In this document: positions 44,134 to 53,161 of the stretch, one piece after another
Position numbering within the stretch: position 1 is the first letter of the stretch
Layout: every line of letters begins with the position of its first letter
From: Corynebacterium sp. TAE3-ERU16
GTDB taxonomy: Bacteria > Actinomycetota > Actinomycetes > Mycobacteriales > Mycobacteriaceae
Length of the DNA stretch: 64,000 nt
Assembly: GCF_019209935.1 (NCBI RefSeq)
Contig: NZ_JAHUTN010000002.1
Span: forward strand, 1 to 64,000
Reading direction: 5' to 3'
Notes under the pieces: model-generated
Seen by the model: only the letters and a program-made list of their open reading frames with translations
What the model was told of the DNA's origin: nothing
Databases searched by the model: none
Made by a program: the position numbers and the translations under genes

Positions 44134-44647
44134 TTCCGTTACCCCCGAAACGCTGGTAGGCCTCGAGATAGCCCTTCGCCCGCTCGGCCTGCGGTGCGCG
44201 GTCCGCCCATTCCCGGAAGGACGCGTCGTGCCCCGAGTGGATGAAGGTGTGCGTGAGCTCGTGCACGAGGACCGCGTCGAGCACGTATCCCGGAACCTCG
44301 CGCAGCCGGTCGGTGATGCGGATCTCCCCGGTGTCCGGGCTGCAGGACCCCCAGCGACGCGTCTGGTTGCCCACCCACCGCACCGAGCTGAACGTCGCGC
44401 GCCCCTCCAGCAGCCGGCTGTTGAGTTCCCGGGCGCGGGCCTCGAGCTCCGCGTCCCCGGTGTGCACCGATGTGGACCGCCGCCGGACCCTCGCGACGAT
44501 GTCCGCGACCGCTTCCGCCTCCTGTGCCGCGGTGAGCCGCGCGGGGATCCGGACGACGATCTTCCCGTCGACGATCCGGCCGGAGACCGTCCTGGTCCGG
44601 CGGGTGGATCGGATCACCTGGATCTCGGGGTCTGTGGACTGCGCCAT
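44129..44647 (-). CDS. YgjP/DUF45-type M48-like metallopeptidase
   Basis: 172 aa. Zinc motif HELTH at residues 129-133 (DAVLVHELTHTFIHSGHDASF), preceded by the family segment RWVGNQTRRWGSCSPDTGEIRITDRL. These SprT/DUF45-like proteins are predicted zinc peptidases associated with DNA-repair neighbourhoods. ATG 44647 is preceded by TAGACT (44656-44661) eight bases upstream, so leaderless initiation is likely. Divergent from the next gene; substrates unknown. Confidence 0.84.
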   Translation of the reverse strand: MAQSTDPEIQVIRSTRRTRTVSGRIVDGKIVVRIPARLTAAQEAEAVADIVARVRRRSTSVHTGDAELEARARELNSRLLEGRATFSSVRWVGNQTRRWGSCSPDTGEIRITDRLREVPGYVLDAVLVHELTHTFIHSGHDASFREWADRAPQAERAKGYLEAYQRFGGNGK

Positions 44648-44730
44648 GACAGTTGAGTCTATCTGTGGTGAAATGGCCGCACCGTCACTGCTGCTGGGGC
44701 CTGTGGACAACCGAGACACGAGGTATCCCC

Positions 44731-45660
44731 ATGCCCGAAACCGGACAACCTGTCCGTCTGGCCCCCACGGTCAGCCTGCATCTCCGCCGCGGCCGCAACC
44801 TCCAGTTCGGCCTCGACCCGACCTGGGCCGGCATCATAGACACACTTCCCCCGGACACGACGACACGGATCCGGGACGTCCTGGCCGGCACCCGGACGCC
44901 GGTCACCGTCGATGAACTCACCGACGCACTCGTCTCGGCCGGTGGGACACCGGCCGAGACCGCCACCCTGATCGACGAACTCATCGACTACGGGGCGCTC
45001 CTCCGCGTGCCTGTCGGGGTACCGCGCGTCGGGGTGCTCGGTGAGGACCGTGCCGCGGACGGAATCCGTGATCTGGTCGCGCAGTACGGAGCCGAGGTGT
45101 CGGGACGACTCCCCGGTGAGCGGCCCGGCGGTTTTCTGCGGACCTTCAGCCCCGGAGCACCGGTCGTGCTCACCGGCGCACCCGATGAACTGCACGATCT
45201 GTCCACACCGATCATCCAGCGCGGCGGCGACGTCATCCCGGTCACCGTCATCGACGGCCGGGTGGTCCTGGGGCCGCTCCGTCTACACGGTGCGGGGCCG
45301 TGCCCGTTGTGCGCGCGTCTGCACCGTTTCGACGCGGACCCGGACGCCCCCAGGGAGGCCCCACGGTTCGGGGACGGGAGCTGGCTGCCGCCGGATCCGG
45401 TCGTGCTCCGCACCGTGGTCACGACCGCGGCCGCACTTGTTCTCCGGTTCGCGGGTGTGACCGCCCCGCCGCCGGGGCCGGAGCGCGACCTTCCGTCCGC
45501 GGGGACGGTGATCACCGTCGATCCGCACCGGCTCACCTCCACCGCCACCCGGTTCGGGGTTCACCCGCACTGCCCGGACTGCTGGGCGGCCGCCCGGGGA
45601 TGCGCCGATTCCGGCGCACCGTCACCGGGGGTGCCGGAGGTCAGTCGAGGGTTCCGTTGA
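44731..45660 (+). CDS. ThiF/TOMM cyclodehydratase-like protein with Cys4 site (orphan)
   Basis: 309 aa. N-terminal winged-helix-like region ([54 protein letters not shown]) resembles the peptide-clamp region of TOMM E1-like/ocin-ThiF proteins. A Rossmann-like segment begins at [16 protein letters not shown]. Cys pairs CPLC and CPDC, about 110 residues apart, probably bind zinc. The ATP-binding residues of true E1 enzymes are not evident. No precursor peptide or dehydrogenase gene is adjacent; the Rv3196-like position next to uvrD2 is conserved in actinobacteria. Function unknown. Its 3' end overlaps uvrD2 by 20 bases. Confidence 0.7.
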   Translation: MPETGQPVRLAPTVSLHLRRGRNLQFGLDPTWAGIIDTLPPDTTTRIRDVLAGTRTPVTVDELTDALVSAGGTPAETATLIDELIDYGALLRVPVGVPRVGVLGEDRAADGIRDLVAQYGAEVSGRLPGERPGGFLRTFSPGAPVVLTGAPDELHDLSTPIIQRGGDVIPVTVIDGRVVLGPLRLHGAGPCPLCARLHRFDADPDAPREAPRFGDGSWLPPDPVVLRTVVTTAAALVLRFAGVTAPPPGPERDLPSAGTVITVDPHRLTSTATRFGVHPHCPDCWAAARGCADSGAPSPGVPEVSRGFR

Positions 45661-47707
45661 CGATGGCCAGCACCTGACCGCCGTACTTGTCCACCTTCAC
45701 CGGGCCGACGCCGCTGACCCCGAGGAGTTCCCGTTCATCGGCGGGCATCGCCTCGGCGATGGCCATGAGCGTCGCGTCGGAGAACACGATGTACGCGGGA
45801 ACCTGATCCTCCCGTGCGGTCTCCGCCCGCCAGGCGCGCAGCTGCTCGAAGATCCCGTCGTCAGCGCCGCCGGGGCAGTCGATGCAGCGCCGCAGGACCT
45901 TCTCCTGCGGGCTCTCCAGCGGGGAGCCGCACACCCGGCACCGCTTCGGGCGGTTGCGGGAGGATCCCCGTTCCACCGGCTCCGGGTCGGTGACGATCCC
46001 GTCGAGGAACCGGGTCCGCTTCCGCGACTTCCTGCCGCCCTCCTGGCGGGCCAGCGCCCAGGAGCAGAAGAGATGGGTCCGGGCACGGGTGACTCCGACG
46101 TAGAACAGTCGGCGTTCCTCCTCGACCTGGTGCTCCCCGGCCTTGATCGCGTGGCTGATGGGCAGGGTGTTCTCGACGAGGCCGACGAGGAAGACGGCGT
46201 TCCACTCCAGCCCCTTCGCGGCGTGCAGCGACGCGAGGGTCACCCCCTGCACCGTCGGCGGGTGTTTGGCCTCGGCCCGGTTCTTCAGCTGCACGAGCAG
46301 TCCGTTCATGTCCAGGTCCGGGGTCGCGAGGCCGAGCTCGTGGACGAGCTCGACGAGGGCGTTGAGGGACTGCCACCGCTCCCTGGCCTGGGCGCCCTCC
46401 GGTTCCTCCGGGGTGAGCCCCAGGGGCGCGAGGACGGCGCGCGCGACGACGCGGAGTCCGGGGCCGACGGCCTCATCGGGGAGATCGTCGCGCTGCGCCG
46501 CACGCACGAGCTCGGAGATGGCCTTGCGGACCTCGGTCCGGTTGAAGAAGCCCTCTCCCCCGCGGACCTGGTAGACGATCCCTGCGTCGGAGAGAGCCTG
46601 TTCGAACACGGCGGACTGGGCGTTGATGCGGTAGAGCACGGCGATCTCGGACGGCGGCATCCCGGAGTCGATGAGCTCCGCGATCCTCTTCGCCACGGCG
46701 GCGGCCTCCGCGGGCTCGTCGTCGTGCACGGAGAACTCCGGCTCCGGCCCCGGATCCCGCATACCGGTGAGTTCGAGCCGGGTGCCCGCCACGCGGCCCT
46801 TCGCCCGGCCGATCACCGCGTTCGCCAGCCGGGTGACCTGCGGGGTGGAGCGGTAGTCCCGCTCGAGTCGGGTCAGGGTGGCGTCGGGGTACTTCCGGGT
46901 GAAGTTGAGCAGGAAGTCCGGGGTGGCGCCGGTGAACGAGTAGATGGTCTGGTTCGCGTCGCCGACGACGGTGAGATCGTCGCGGTCCCCGAGCCACGCG
47001 TCGAGGACCCGCTGCTGCAACGGGGTGACGTCCTGGTACTCGTCGACGACGAAGCTGCGGTACTGCTCGTGGAACTCCTCCGCGACGGCGGGGGCGTTCT
47101 CCAGGGCGGCGGCGGTGTGCAGGAGGAGGTCGTCGAAGTCGAGGAGCATCCCCTCCTCCGAGGTCTTCGCCTGCTCGTAGCGGCGGTAGACCTCCGCGAC
47201 CTTCTCCGCGTCCACGGGCGGGGTGCGCTGTGTTCCCGCGATGGCCTGCACGTAGGCGTCCGGGGTGATCAGCGAGGCCTTGGCCCACTCGATCTCACCC
47301 AGGATGTCCCGCACGGTCTCTGTGCTCGAGTCCACCCCGACGCTGCGGGTCGCCCGCCCGACGAGCGGGAACTTGTTGTCCAGCAGACGCCACGGCAGGT
47401 CCCCGGCGACCTGCGGCCAGAAGTACCGCAGCTGACGCCGCGCCGCGGCGTGGAAGGTGCGTGCCTGGACACCACCGATGCCCATGCGGGCGAGCCGGTG
47501 CCGCATCTCACCCGCGGCCCGGGCGGTGAAGGTGACCGCGAGCACCCGGTTCGGGCCGACGAAGCCCTGGTCGATGAGGTGCGCGATGCGGTAGGTGATG
47601 GTGCGGGTCTTGCCGGTCCCGGCGCCAGCGAGGATGCAGACCGGGCCGCGGGGTGCGGTCGCCGCCACGCGCTGGTCCGGGTCGAGTTCGTCCAGGTTGA
47701 TCGCCAA
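45641..47707 (-). CDS. uvrD2: DNA helicase UvrD2
   Basis: 688 aa superfamily 1 helicase with HRDC domain. Walker A is [12 protein letters not shown], motif II VVDEYQD, motif [17 protein letters not shown], motif [14 protein letters not shown] Cys4 zinc module (CRVCGSPLE ... RRCIDC) precedes the C-terminal HRDC region. This architecture is that of mycobacterial UvrD2, a 3'-5' helicase. It is the last gene of a long minus-strand run with nudC, the K+ channel and adnB/adnA. Start ATG 47707 is 16 bases after the nudC stop. Confidence 0.95.
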   Translation of the reverse strand: MAINLDELDPDQRVAATAPRGPVCILAGAGTGKTRTITYRIAHLIDQGFVGPNRVLAVTFTARAAGEMRHRLARMGIGGVQARTFHAAARRQLRYFWPQVAGDLPWRLLDNKFPLVGRATRSVGVDSSTETVRDILGEIEWAKASLITPDAYVQAIAGTQRTPPVDAEKVAEVYRRYEQAKTSEEGMLLDFDDLLLHTAAALENAPAVAEEFHEQYRSFVVDEYQDVTPLQQRVLDAWLGDRDDLTVVGDANQTIYSFTGATPDFLLNFTRKYPDATLTRLERDYRSTPQVTRLANAVIGRAKGRVAGTRLELTGMRDPGPEPEFSVHDDEPAEAAAVAKRIAELIDSGMPPSEIAVLYRINAQSAVFEQALSDAGIVYQVRGGEGFFNRTEVRKAISELVRAAQRDDLPDEAVGPGLRVVARAVLAPLGLTPEEPEGAQARERWQSLNALVELVHELGLATPDLDMNGLLVQLKNRAEAKHPPTVQGVTLASLHAAKGLEWNAVFLVGLVENTLPISHAIKAGEHQVEEERRLFYVGVTRARTHLFCSWALARQEGGRKSRKRTRFLDGIVTDPEPVERGSSRNRPKRCRVCGSPLESPQEKVLRRCIDCPGGADDGIFEQLRAWRAETAREDQVPAYIVFSDATLMAIAEAMPADERELLGVSGVGPVKVDKYGGQVLAIVNGTLD

Positions 47708-47723
47708 GGGGTGCCTCCGGGTA

Positions 47724-48596
47724 TCAGTGTTCGGTGTTCGTCGTGGCGGCGGTCGCCCGCGCCCGGGCCCACCCGAGGATCAGACGGTGCGCGATGGAAC
47801 CTGGCGGGGCGATGGGAACCACTCCGTCGAGGATGTCGGCGGGTCCGGCCCAGATGATCTCGGCCAGCTCCCCGTCGGTGCCCCACCGGGCATCGGCGTC
47901 GTCGGTGACGGCGGTGAATCCGATCATCACCGAGTCCGATATCGGCCACGGCTGGCTTCCTGCGTAGCGGATGTCCCGGCAGGTGCGCCCGGTCTCCTCC
48001 GCGACCTCGCGGGCGAAGGCGTGCTCCAGACTCTCCCCCGGCTCCACGTATCCGGCCACCAGCGAGAAGAAGTCCCGCCGGGCGTCGCGGGCGAGGAGCA
48101 CCCGGTCGGTTCCGGCGAGCTCGATCAGCCCGATGACGGCCGGATCCACGCGCGGGAAGTAGTCCGCACCGGCACCGTTGACGGCCCTGCTTCCGGTTTC
48201 GTTCCAGGTCAGCACCGATCCGTCGCGGGGGTCGAAGCGTGTTCTCTCGGTGGTGCGCAGGACCGCGACGGCCCGGTCCACGGTCCGGGACCAGGCCCGG
48301 CGTTCGAGATCCCGGGGGGCGACCGCGCGGGTGGCCGACGTCCGCGACATGATGGTCGCTGCCGCTTCGTCGTCGACGCGCAGGGCGTAGTCTCGGTCGA
48401 CGGTTCCCCGGGTGGTGCCCACCTCGAGCAGCACCCTCCCGTCGGTGGGTACGCCGAGGGCTGTGAGCTGTGCGGTCGTGAGGTAGACGGCGGTGAGGTC
48501 CTCGGCCATCAGGGCCCTGTCGCGCGTGGTGACGCAGAGATGGTTCTCGTGGACGACGGGAACCGTGCCCGCCGTGTCCGGTTCGCGGGGTGTCAC
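47724..48596 (-). CDS. nudC: NAD+ diphosphatase / NAD-RNA decapping enzyme NudC
   Basis: 290 aa Nudix hydrolase cleaving NAD(H) to NMN and AMP; E. coli NudC also removes NAD caps from RNA. The Nudix box is [22 protein letters not shown], following the NudC-specific [12 protein letters not shown]. The [14 protein letters not shown] segment (SQPWPFPxS motif) downstream identifies NudC among Nudix proteins. The zinc Cys4 of E. coli NudC is missing, as in mycobacterial homologues. The start overlaps the stop of the K+ channel gene by four bases. Confidence 0.92.
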   Translation of the reverse strand: MTPREPDTAGTVPVVHENHLCVTTRDRALMAEDLTAVYLTTAQLTALGVPTDGRVLLEVGTTRGTVDRDYALRVDDEAAATIMSRTSATRAVAPRDLERRAWSRTVDRAVAVLRTTERTRFDPRDGSVLTWNETGSRAVNGAGADYFPRVDPAVIGLIELAGTDRVLLARDARRDFFSLVAGYVEPGESLEHAFAREVAEETGRTCRDIRYAGSQPWPISDSVMIGFTAVTDDADARWGTDGELAEIIWAGPADILDGVVPIAPPGSIAHRLILGWARARATAATTNTEH

Positions 48597-49669
48597 TGAG
48601 AGGACACGTCCTCCCGGAACACGCGGCGCACGAACAGCAGCCGGTCCCCCGGTTCCACGGTCTCGGCCTCGGGTGAGTCGATGCGGTAGAGCTCACCGGA
48701 GCGCACGACACCGAGAACGATGTCCGCGAGGTGCCGTGGGTTCGCCCCGACCTCGTCCTCCCCGACGAGCCGTTCGGCGATGGAGAAGCCCTCGTCCGGG
48801 GACAGCAGATCCTCCATCATCTCCACGACGGACGGGGTGACGGTCGCCAGACCGAGCATGCGGCCGGCGGTCTCGGAGGAGATCACCACGGAGTCCGCGC
48901 CGGACTGCTTCAGCAGGTGGAGGTTCTCGGACTCACGCACACTGGCCACGATCGTCGCGGCCGGGGCGATCTCCCGGACGCTCAGGGTGACCAGGACGGC
49001 GGTGTCGTCCATGTTGGGTGCCACGACGACGGCCCGGGCCCGGGTGACACCGGCGAGTTTGAGGACGTCGGCCTTCGTCGCGGAGCCGTGCACGGTGACC
49101 AGTCCCTGGCTCGACGCCATGTCGAGGGAGTGCCGGTCGGTGTCGACGACGACGATCTGGCTGGGTGGCGTGCCGTCGGCCATGAGTGCGGCGACGGCGG
49201 AGCGTCCCTTGGTGCCGTAGCCGACGACGACGGTGTGGTTGCGCATGCGCTTCCTCCAACGCTGGATCTGCAGTGCCCGGCGGGTTTCCTCCGTGAGCAC
49301 GGACAGGGTGGTACCGACCAGGAGGATCAGGAATGCGATCCGGATCGGGGTGATGATGATGATGTTGATCAGGCGGGCGTTCTGGGTCACCGGGGTGATG
49401 TCGCCGTAGCCGGTCGTGGACAGTGAGACCGCCGAGTAGTAGACCGCGTCGATGAAGGTGAGGTCCTCGGAGTAGCCGTCCTTGTCCGCGTAGACCATCA
49501 GCGCGACGAGAGCGAGCAGGATCAGTGCGTACACCACCCGGCGCGCGATCAGCGTCCACGGGGAGAAGTAGCGCTGCCCCGGGATGCGGATGATGTTCAG
49601 CAGCGCGTGATCGGGCAGATCATCGAGTTCGGTGTCGCTGCGGAACCGGTCGCGGAAGCTCTTGCGCAT
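48593..49669 (-). CDS. Potassium channel with RCK domains
   Basis: 358 aa. Two membrane helices flank the selectivity filter TTGYGD (residues 85-90). The first cytosolic RCK/TrkA-N domain begins HTVVVGYGTKGRSAVAAL and contains the NAD-binding VVVDTDRH. A TrkA-C-type segment (RSGELYRIDSPEAETVEPGDRLLFV) forms the C-terminus. Homologue of C. glutamicum CglK and syntenic with Rv3200c. No internal Met start of the kind used to make free RCK subunits could be confirmed. Overlaps nudC by four bases. Confidence 0.92.
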   Translation of the reverse strand: MRKSFRDRFRSDTELDDLPDHALLNIIRIPGQRYFSPWTLIARRVVYALILLALVALMVYADKDGYSEDLTFIDAVYYSAVSLSTTGYGDITPVTQNARLINIIIITPIRIAFLILLVGTTLSVLTEETRRALQIQRWRKRMRNHTVVVGYGTKGRSAVAALMADGTPPSQIVVVDTDRHSLDMASSQGLVTVHGSATKADVLKLAGVTRARAVVVAPNMDDTAVLVTLSVREIAPAATIVASVRESENLHLLKQSGADSVVISSETAGRMLGLATVTPSVVEMMEDLLSPDEGFSIAERLVGEDEVGANPRHLADIVLGVVRSGELYRIDSPEAETVEPGDRLLFVRRVFREDVSSQ

Positions 49670-49747
49670 CTCGTCTCCGTGTTCTGGTCGTCTCGCGGTG
49701 CCGGTGGGTCCCGGTTGTGCGGCGTGCCCACCCGACGGTGGGGAACC

Positions 49748-52700
49748 CTACAGCAACCGCGCCAGTTCCCCGGCGTCTGGTAGCTTACCCGGCTCGAGAG
49801 TGTGGTCGGGGCCGATGTAGTGGAAAGCGGCCCTGATCTCCGCGGGGTCTATGCTGCGCCCCAGTCGCCTGGACAGCAGCTGCGCCCACGCCAGACGGTA
49901 GACGGCCAGCTGAACCACCGCCGAATCGAGGTCCCGGCCGGTCGGCGGTCGCCCGGTCTTCCAGTCCACGACCATCCATCCCCGCGCGGGGTCGTCCCCC
50001 TCGTGGAACACCGCATCCATCCGGCCGCGGACGACGTGTCCGCCGATGGTGATCTCGAAGGGCTGCTCCACGTGGGCCGGGGTCCGCCGGGCCCAGGCGC
50101 TGGCGAGGAAGGCCTCCTTGAGCCGTGCCAGTTCGGGCCCGCGGATGTCCTCCTCCCCGAGCCCGGGCAGCTCGTCCTCGTCCAGTAGTCCGGTGGCCCC
50201 GTAGCGGTCCTCGATCCACTGGTGCAGGGCGGTTCCCCGTTTCGCGTAGGTGTTGGGTTTGAAGGGCACCGGCCGGCGGAGCCTGCGGGCGAAGGCGGTG
50301 GCGTCGCGGGACACGGCCACCAGGTCGGAGGCGGTGAGTTCGCGCCCGATCTCCACGTCCACGACCGGGGTGTCCAGTCGCCGCTGCTCCTCGATCAGTG
50401 CGGTGACCTCCTGTTCCCAGAGCTGCTCGATGTCGCCGTCGCGGCCCGGCGCGGGCGGGTCGACGGCGGCGGCCCGGACGAGCTCGGCACCGCGGCGTAC
50501 GGCGTCGGCACGCGCGCCGAGATACTCGGGCGGGAACACGGCGTCCGGGGCACCCGCCTCCCCGTCGTCCGTCGCCGGTCGGGTACCGGTGGCGGTTCCG
50601 GCATCCTGCGCCTCCGGTTCGTGCCAGTGCGCGACGGTGTCGGGCTGGTCGCGGCGGATGGCCTCGAGGTGGACGTAGGGGGCTGCGGTCGTGCCGGTGT
50701 CGCTCATCCCGGAACCGGTGACGTAGAGAAGTCGCTCGGAGCGGGTCAGGGCGACGTAGAACAGGCGGGTGTTCTCCTCCTCGAGCGCGGTGCGGAACTG
50801 CGCACGGTGCTCCTCCATCGCGGTCTCCAGGTCCTTCCGGTTCTCCACGTCGACGGTGTCCAGGACGGGGCTGCCGACGCTGTCGGCGCCGTCCTCGCGG
50901 GCGTCACCCCGCAGGGTCGCCGGGACCTTCGTGATGTCGGTGAGCCAGGTCTCGACGGTGACGCGGGGCGAGGAGGCGTCGGTGTAGGTGCGGTTGTCGG
51001 CGTGGAGGACGGCGACGGTGTCCCACTCGAGGCCCTTCGCCTTGTGCACGGTGAGGATCTGCACGCGGTCGGCGTTGACCCGCACTTCGCCGGGTTCGAG
51101 TCCCTCCTCCTGTTCGCGGGCGAGGGCGAGGTGGTCCAGGAGGCTGCGCAGAGTCGCCCCGGGGATCTGGGCGAAGGAGGCGACGTGCTCGTGGAAGCGG
51201 TCGAGGTGCACGGTTCCGGCGGCGCCGTCGGCGTACGGGTCGGTTCGGGCGAGGACCTCGGTGCGGATCCCGGTGATCCGTTCGATGTCGCCGAAGATCT
51301 CGGGCAGGTCGTGTCCCAGGGAGCGGGTGCGCAGGTGGCGCAGGTGGGAGGCCAGCCGACGGAGCCGGGACAGGCCCCCGGGACTGTAGCGTTCGGGTTC
51401 GCCGAGGTCGGCGACGGCGTCGGTGAGACCGGCGGTGGCGGTGTCGTCCCCGGTGGGCAGGGCCTCGGCGATGATGTCGCGTAGTCGCGCGAGTGCCGGG
51501 TCGTCGGGGATGCCGCCGTCCCCCGCATCCGGGATGCGGCTCCGGTCGTCGCCACGCCCGCTGTCGGAGCCGCCGGTCGCGCGGCCGGTGAGATTCGCCG
51601 CACGGCCCGCGAGGGCGAGGACGTCGGCGGCCCCCAGACCGACGTGGGGGCCGGTGAGGATGCGGAGTGCCGCCCGGTTGTCCCCGGGTCGGACCAGCAT
51701 CGTCGCGAAGGCCACGAGATCGGCGACCTCGGGGATGTCGAGGAGCCCGCCGAGCCCGACGATCTCGACGGGGACACCGCGTTCCCCGAGTGCTGCGGCG
51801 ATGGCGGCGGAGTGTTTCCGCTTGCGCACGAGGACGGCACCGGTGAACGTCTCTCCCCCGGCGCGACGGTCCGCGTAGTCGGCGGCGAGCCGGTCCGCGA
51901 GCCAGCCGATCTCGGAGGCGGCGTCGGCGAACCAGCCCAGCCGGAGGGTTCCCGCGGGTGAGCCGGGGCGGGGCCGGAGCGGTTGGACGGCCCGGTCGGG
52001 GTTGTTCGCCGGGCCGAGGACGCTGCGGGAGACGGCGTTGGCCGCGGTGAGGATCTCGGGTGGGTTGCGCCAGCTGGTGACCAGCTCCATCTTCGGTGCC
52101 GGCTGCGGCGGTGCGGTGGGGTCGTGCCGGTCGATGCGGGGGAAGTCGGTGACGAAGCGCGTGAGGTTGGCCGCGGTCGCACCCCGCCAGCCGTAGATCG
52201 ACTGCATGGGATCCCCGACTGCGGTGACCGTCAGGGAGGGGTCGGTGCCGCCGAAGAGGCTGGACAGCAGCACCCGCTGGGCGTGTGAGGTGTCCTGGTA
52301 CTCGTCGAGCATGACGACGCGGAAGCGGCGGCGCTGGCTGTATCCGACCTCGGGGTGTGTGGAGGCGAGCCGGGCGGCCAGGGACATCTGCTCGCCGAAG
52401 GTGATGACGTTGCGGCGGGTGAGTTCGGCACGCAGTTGTCCGACGAGCGGGAGGAGCGCGAGCCGCAGCAGCTGCCGGTCCCTGATCCTCGCGGTATTCT
52501 GCGCGAGCTTCTCCTTCTGTCGTGGCCCCGGGGGCAGTTCGTCGAAGAGGCTGACGAAGGGATCGGTCTCCTCCGTGATACCGGCGGCGTCGACCATGTG
52601 GTTGTCCATGTCGGCGGCGAGCGCCAGCAGGGTGTCGACGATGTGGGCGCGTCCCGTCTCCATGGGCAGCTCACCGCGGTAGGAGCCGACGAGGTCCCAG

Positions 52701-53161
52701 GCGATCTGGAAGAGCTCGGTGCGGGTGATCAGACGGGCGGAGGGCTCCACGGGGAGCAGCAGGCCGTATTCGCCGATGAGCCGGCCGGCGTAGGAGTCAT
52801 AGGTGGACACGGTCGGGGTGATGGCCCGGAGACTGTGTTCGAGGGCACCGGTGGGGTCGAGGTCCCGGAGACGCGGGATCCCGGCGAGGGTCGCCAGCCT
52901 CGCGCGGATGCGCTGGGAGAGCTGCTGGGCGGCCTTCCGGGTGAATGTGAGGCCGAGAACCTGGTCGGGGGCGGCGAGGCCGGAGGCGACGAGCCACACA
53001 ACGCGGGCGGCCATCGTCTCGGTCTTGCCCGCACCGGCGCCGGCGACGACGAGGAGGGGGCCGGGGTCGGCGCTGATGATGGCGGCCTGCTGGTCGGTGG
53101 GGGCGTGTTCCTGGCCGAGCCACCGGGACAGCAGCACCGGGGAGAGTTTCTCAGCGGGCAT
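49748..53161 (-). CDS. adnB: AdnB, motor/nuclease subunit of the AdnAB DSB-resecting complex
   Basis: 1137 aa. N-terminal UvrD-like motor: Walker A LVVAGAGAGKTETMA, motif II VVMLDEYQDTSHAQ, motif III TAVGDPMQSIYGWRGA, late motifs LTVHKAKGLEWDTV and LFYVALTRSERLLYV. The C-terminal RecB-like nuclease has GRMDAVF...GWMVVDWKTGRPP and a QLAVYRLAW motif. AdnAB replaces RecBCD/AddAB in actinobacteria for processing double-strand breaks. It overlaps adnA by 11 bases, so the two are translationally coupled. The motor appears fully active by motif content. Confidence 0.93.
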   Translation of the reverse strand: MPAEKLSPVLLSRWLGQEHAPTDQQAAIISADPGPLLVVAGAGAGKTETMAARVVWLVASGLAAPDQVLGLTFTRKAAQQLSQRIRARLATLAGIPRLRDLDPTGALEHSLRAITPTVSTYDSYAGRLIGEYGLLLPVEPSARLITRTELFQIAWDLVGSYRGELPMETGRAHIVDTLLALAADMDNHMVDAAGITEETDPFVSLFDELPPGPRQKEKLAQNTARIRDRQLLRLALLPLVGQLRAELTRRNVITFGEQMSLAARLASTHPEVGYSQRRRFRVVMLDEYQDTSHAQRVLLSSLFGGTDPSLTVTAVGDPMQSIYGWRGATAANLTRFVTDFPRIDRHDPTAPPQPAPKMELVTSWRNPPEILTAANAVSRSVLGPANNPDRAVQPLRPRPGSPAGTLRLGWFADAASEIGWLADRLAADYADRRAGGETFTGAVLVRKRKHSAAIAAALGERGVPVEIVGLGGLLDIPEVADLVAFATMLVRPGDNRAALRILTGPHVGLGAADVLALAGRAANLTGRATGGSDSGRGDDRSRIPDAGDGGIPDDPALARLRDIIAEALPTGDDTATAGLTDAVADLGEPERYSPGGLSRLRRLASHLRHLRTRSLGHDLPEIFGDIERITGIRTEVLARTDPYADGAAGTVHLDRFHEHVASFAQIPGATLRSLLDHLALAREQEEGLEPGEVRVNADRVQILTVHKAKGLEWDTVAVLHADNRTYTDASSPRVTVETWLTDITKVPATLRGDAREDGADSVGSPVLDTVDVENRKDLETAMEEHRAQFRTALEEENTRLFYVALTRSERLLYVTGSGMSDTGTTAAPYVHLEAIRRDQPDTVAHWHEPEAQDAGTATGTRPATDDGEAGAPDAVFPPEYLGARADAVRRGAELVRAAAVDPPAPGRDGDIEQLWEQEVTALIEEQRRLDTPVVDVEIGRELTASDLVAVSRDATAFARRLRRPVPFKPNTYAKRGTALHQWIEDRYGATGLLDEDELPGLGEEDIRGPELARLKEAFLASAWARRTPAHVEQPFEITIGGHVVRGRMDAVFHEGDDPARGWMVVDWKTGRPPTGRDLDSAVVQLAVYRLAWAQLLSRRLGRSIDPAEIRAAFHYIGPDHTLEPGKLPDAGELARLL

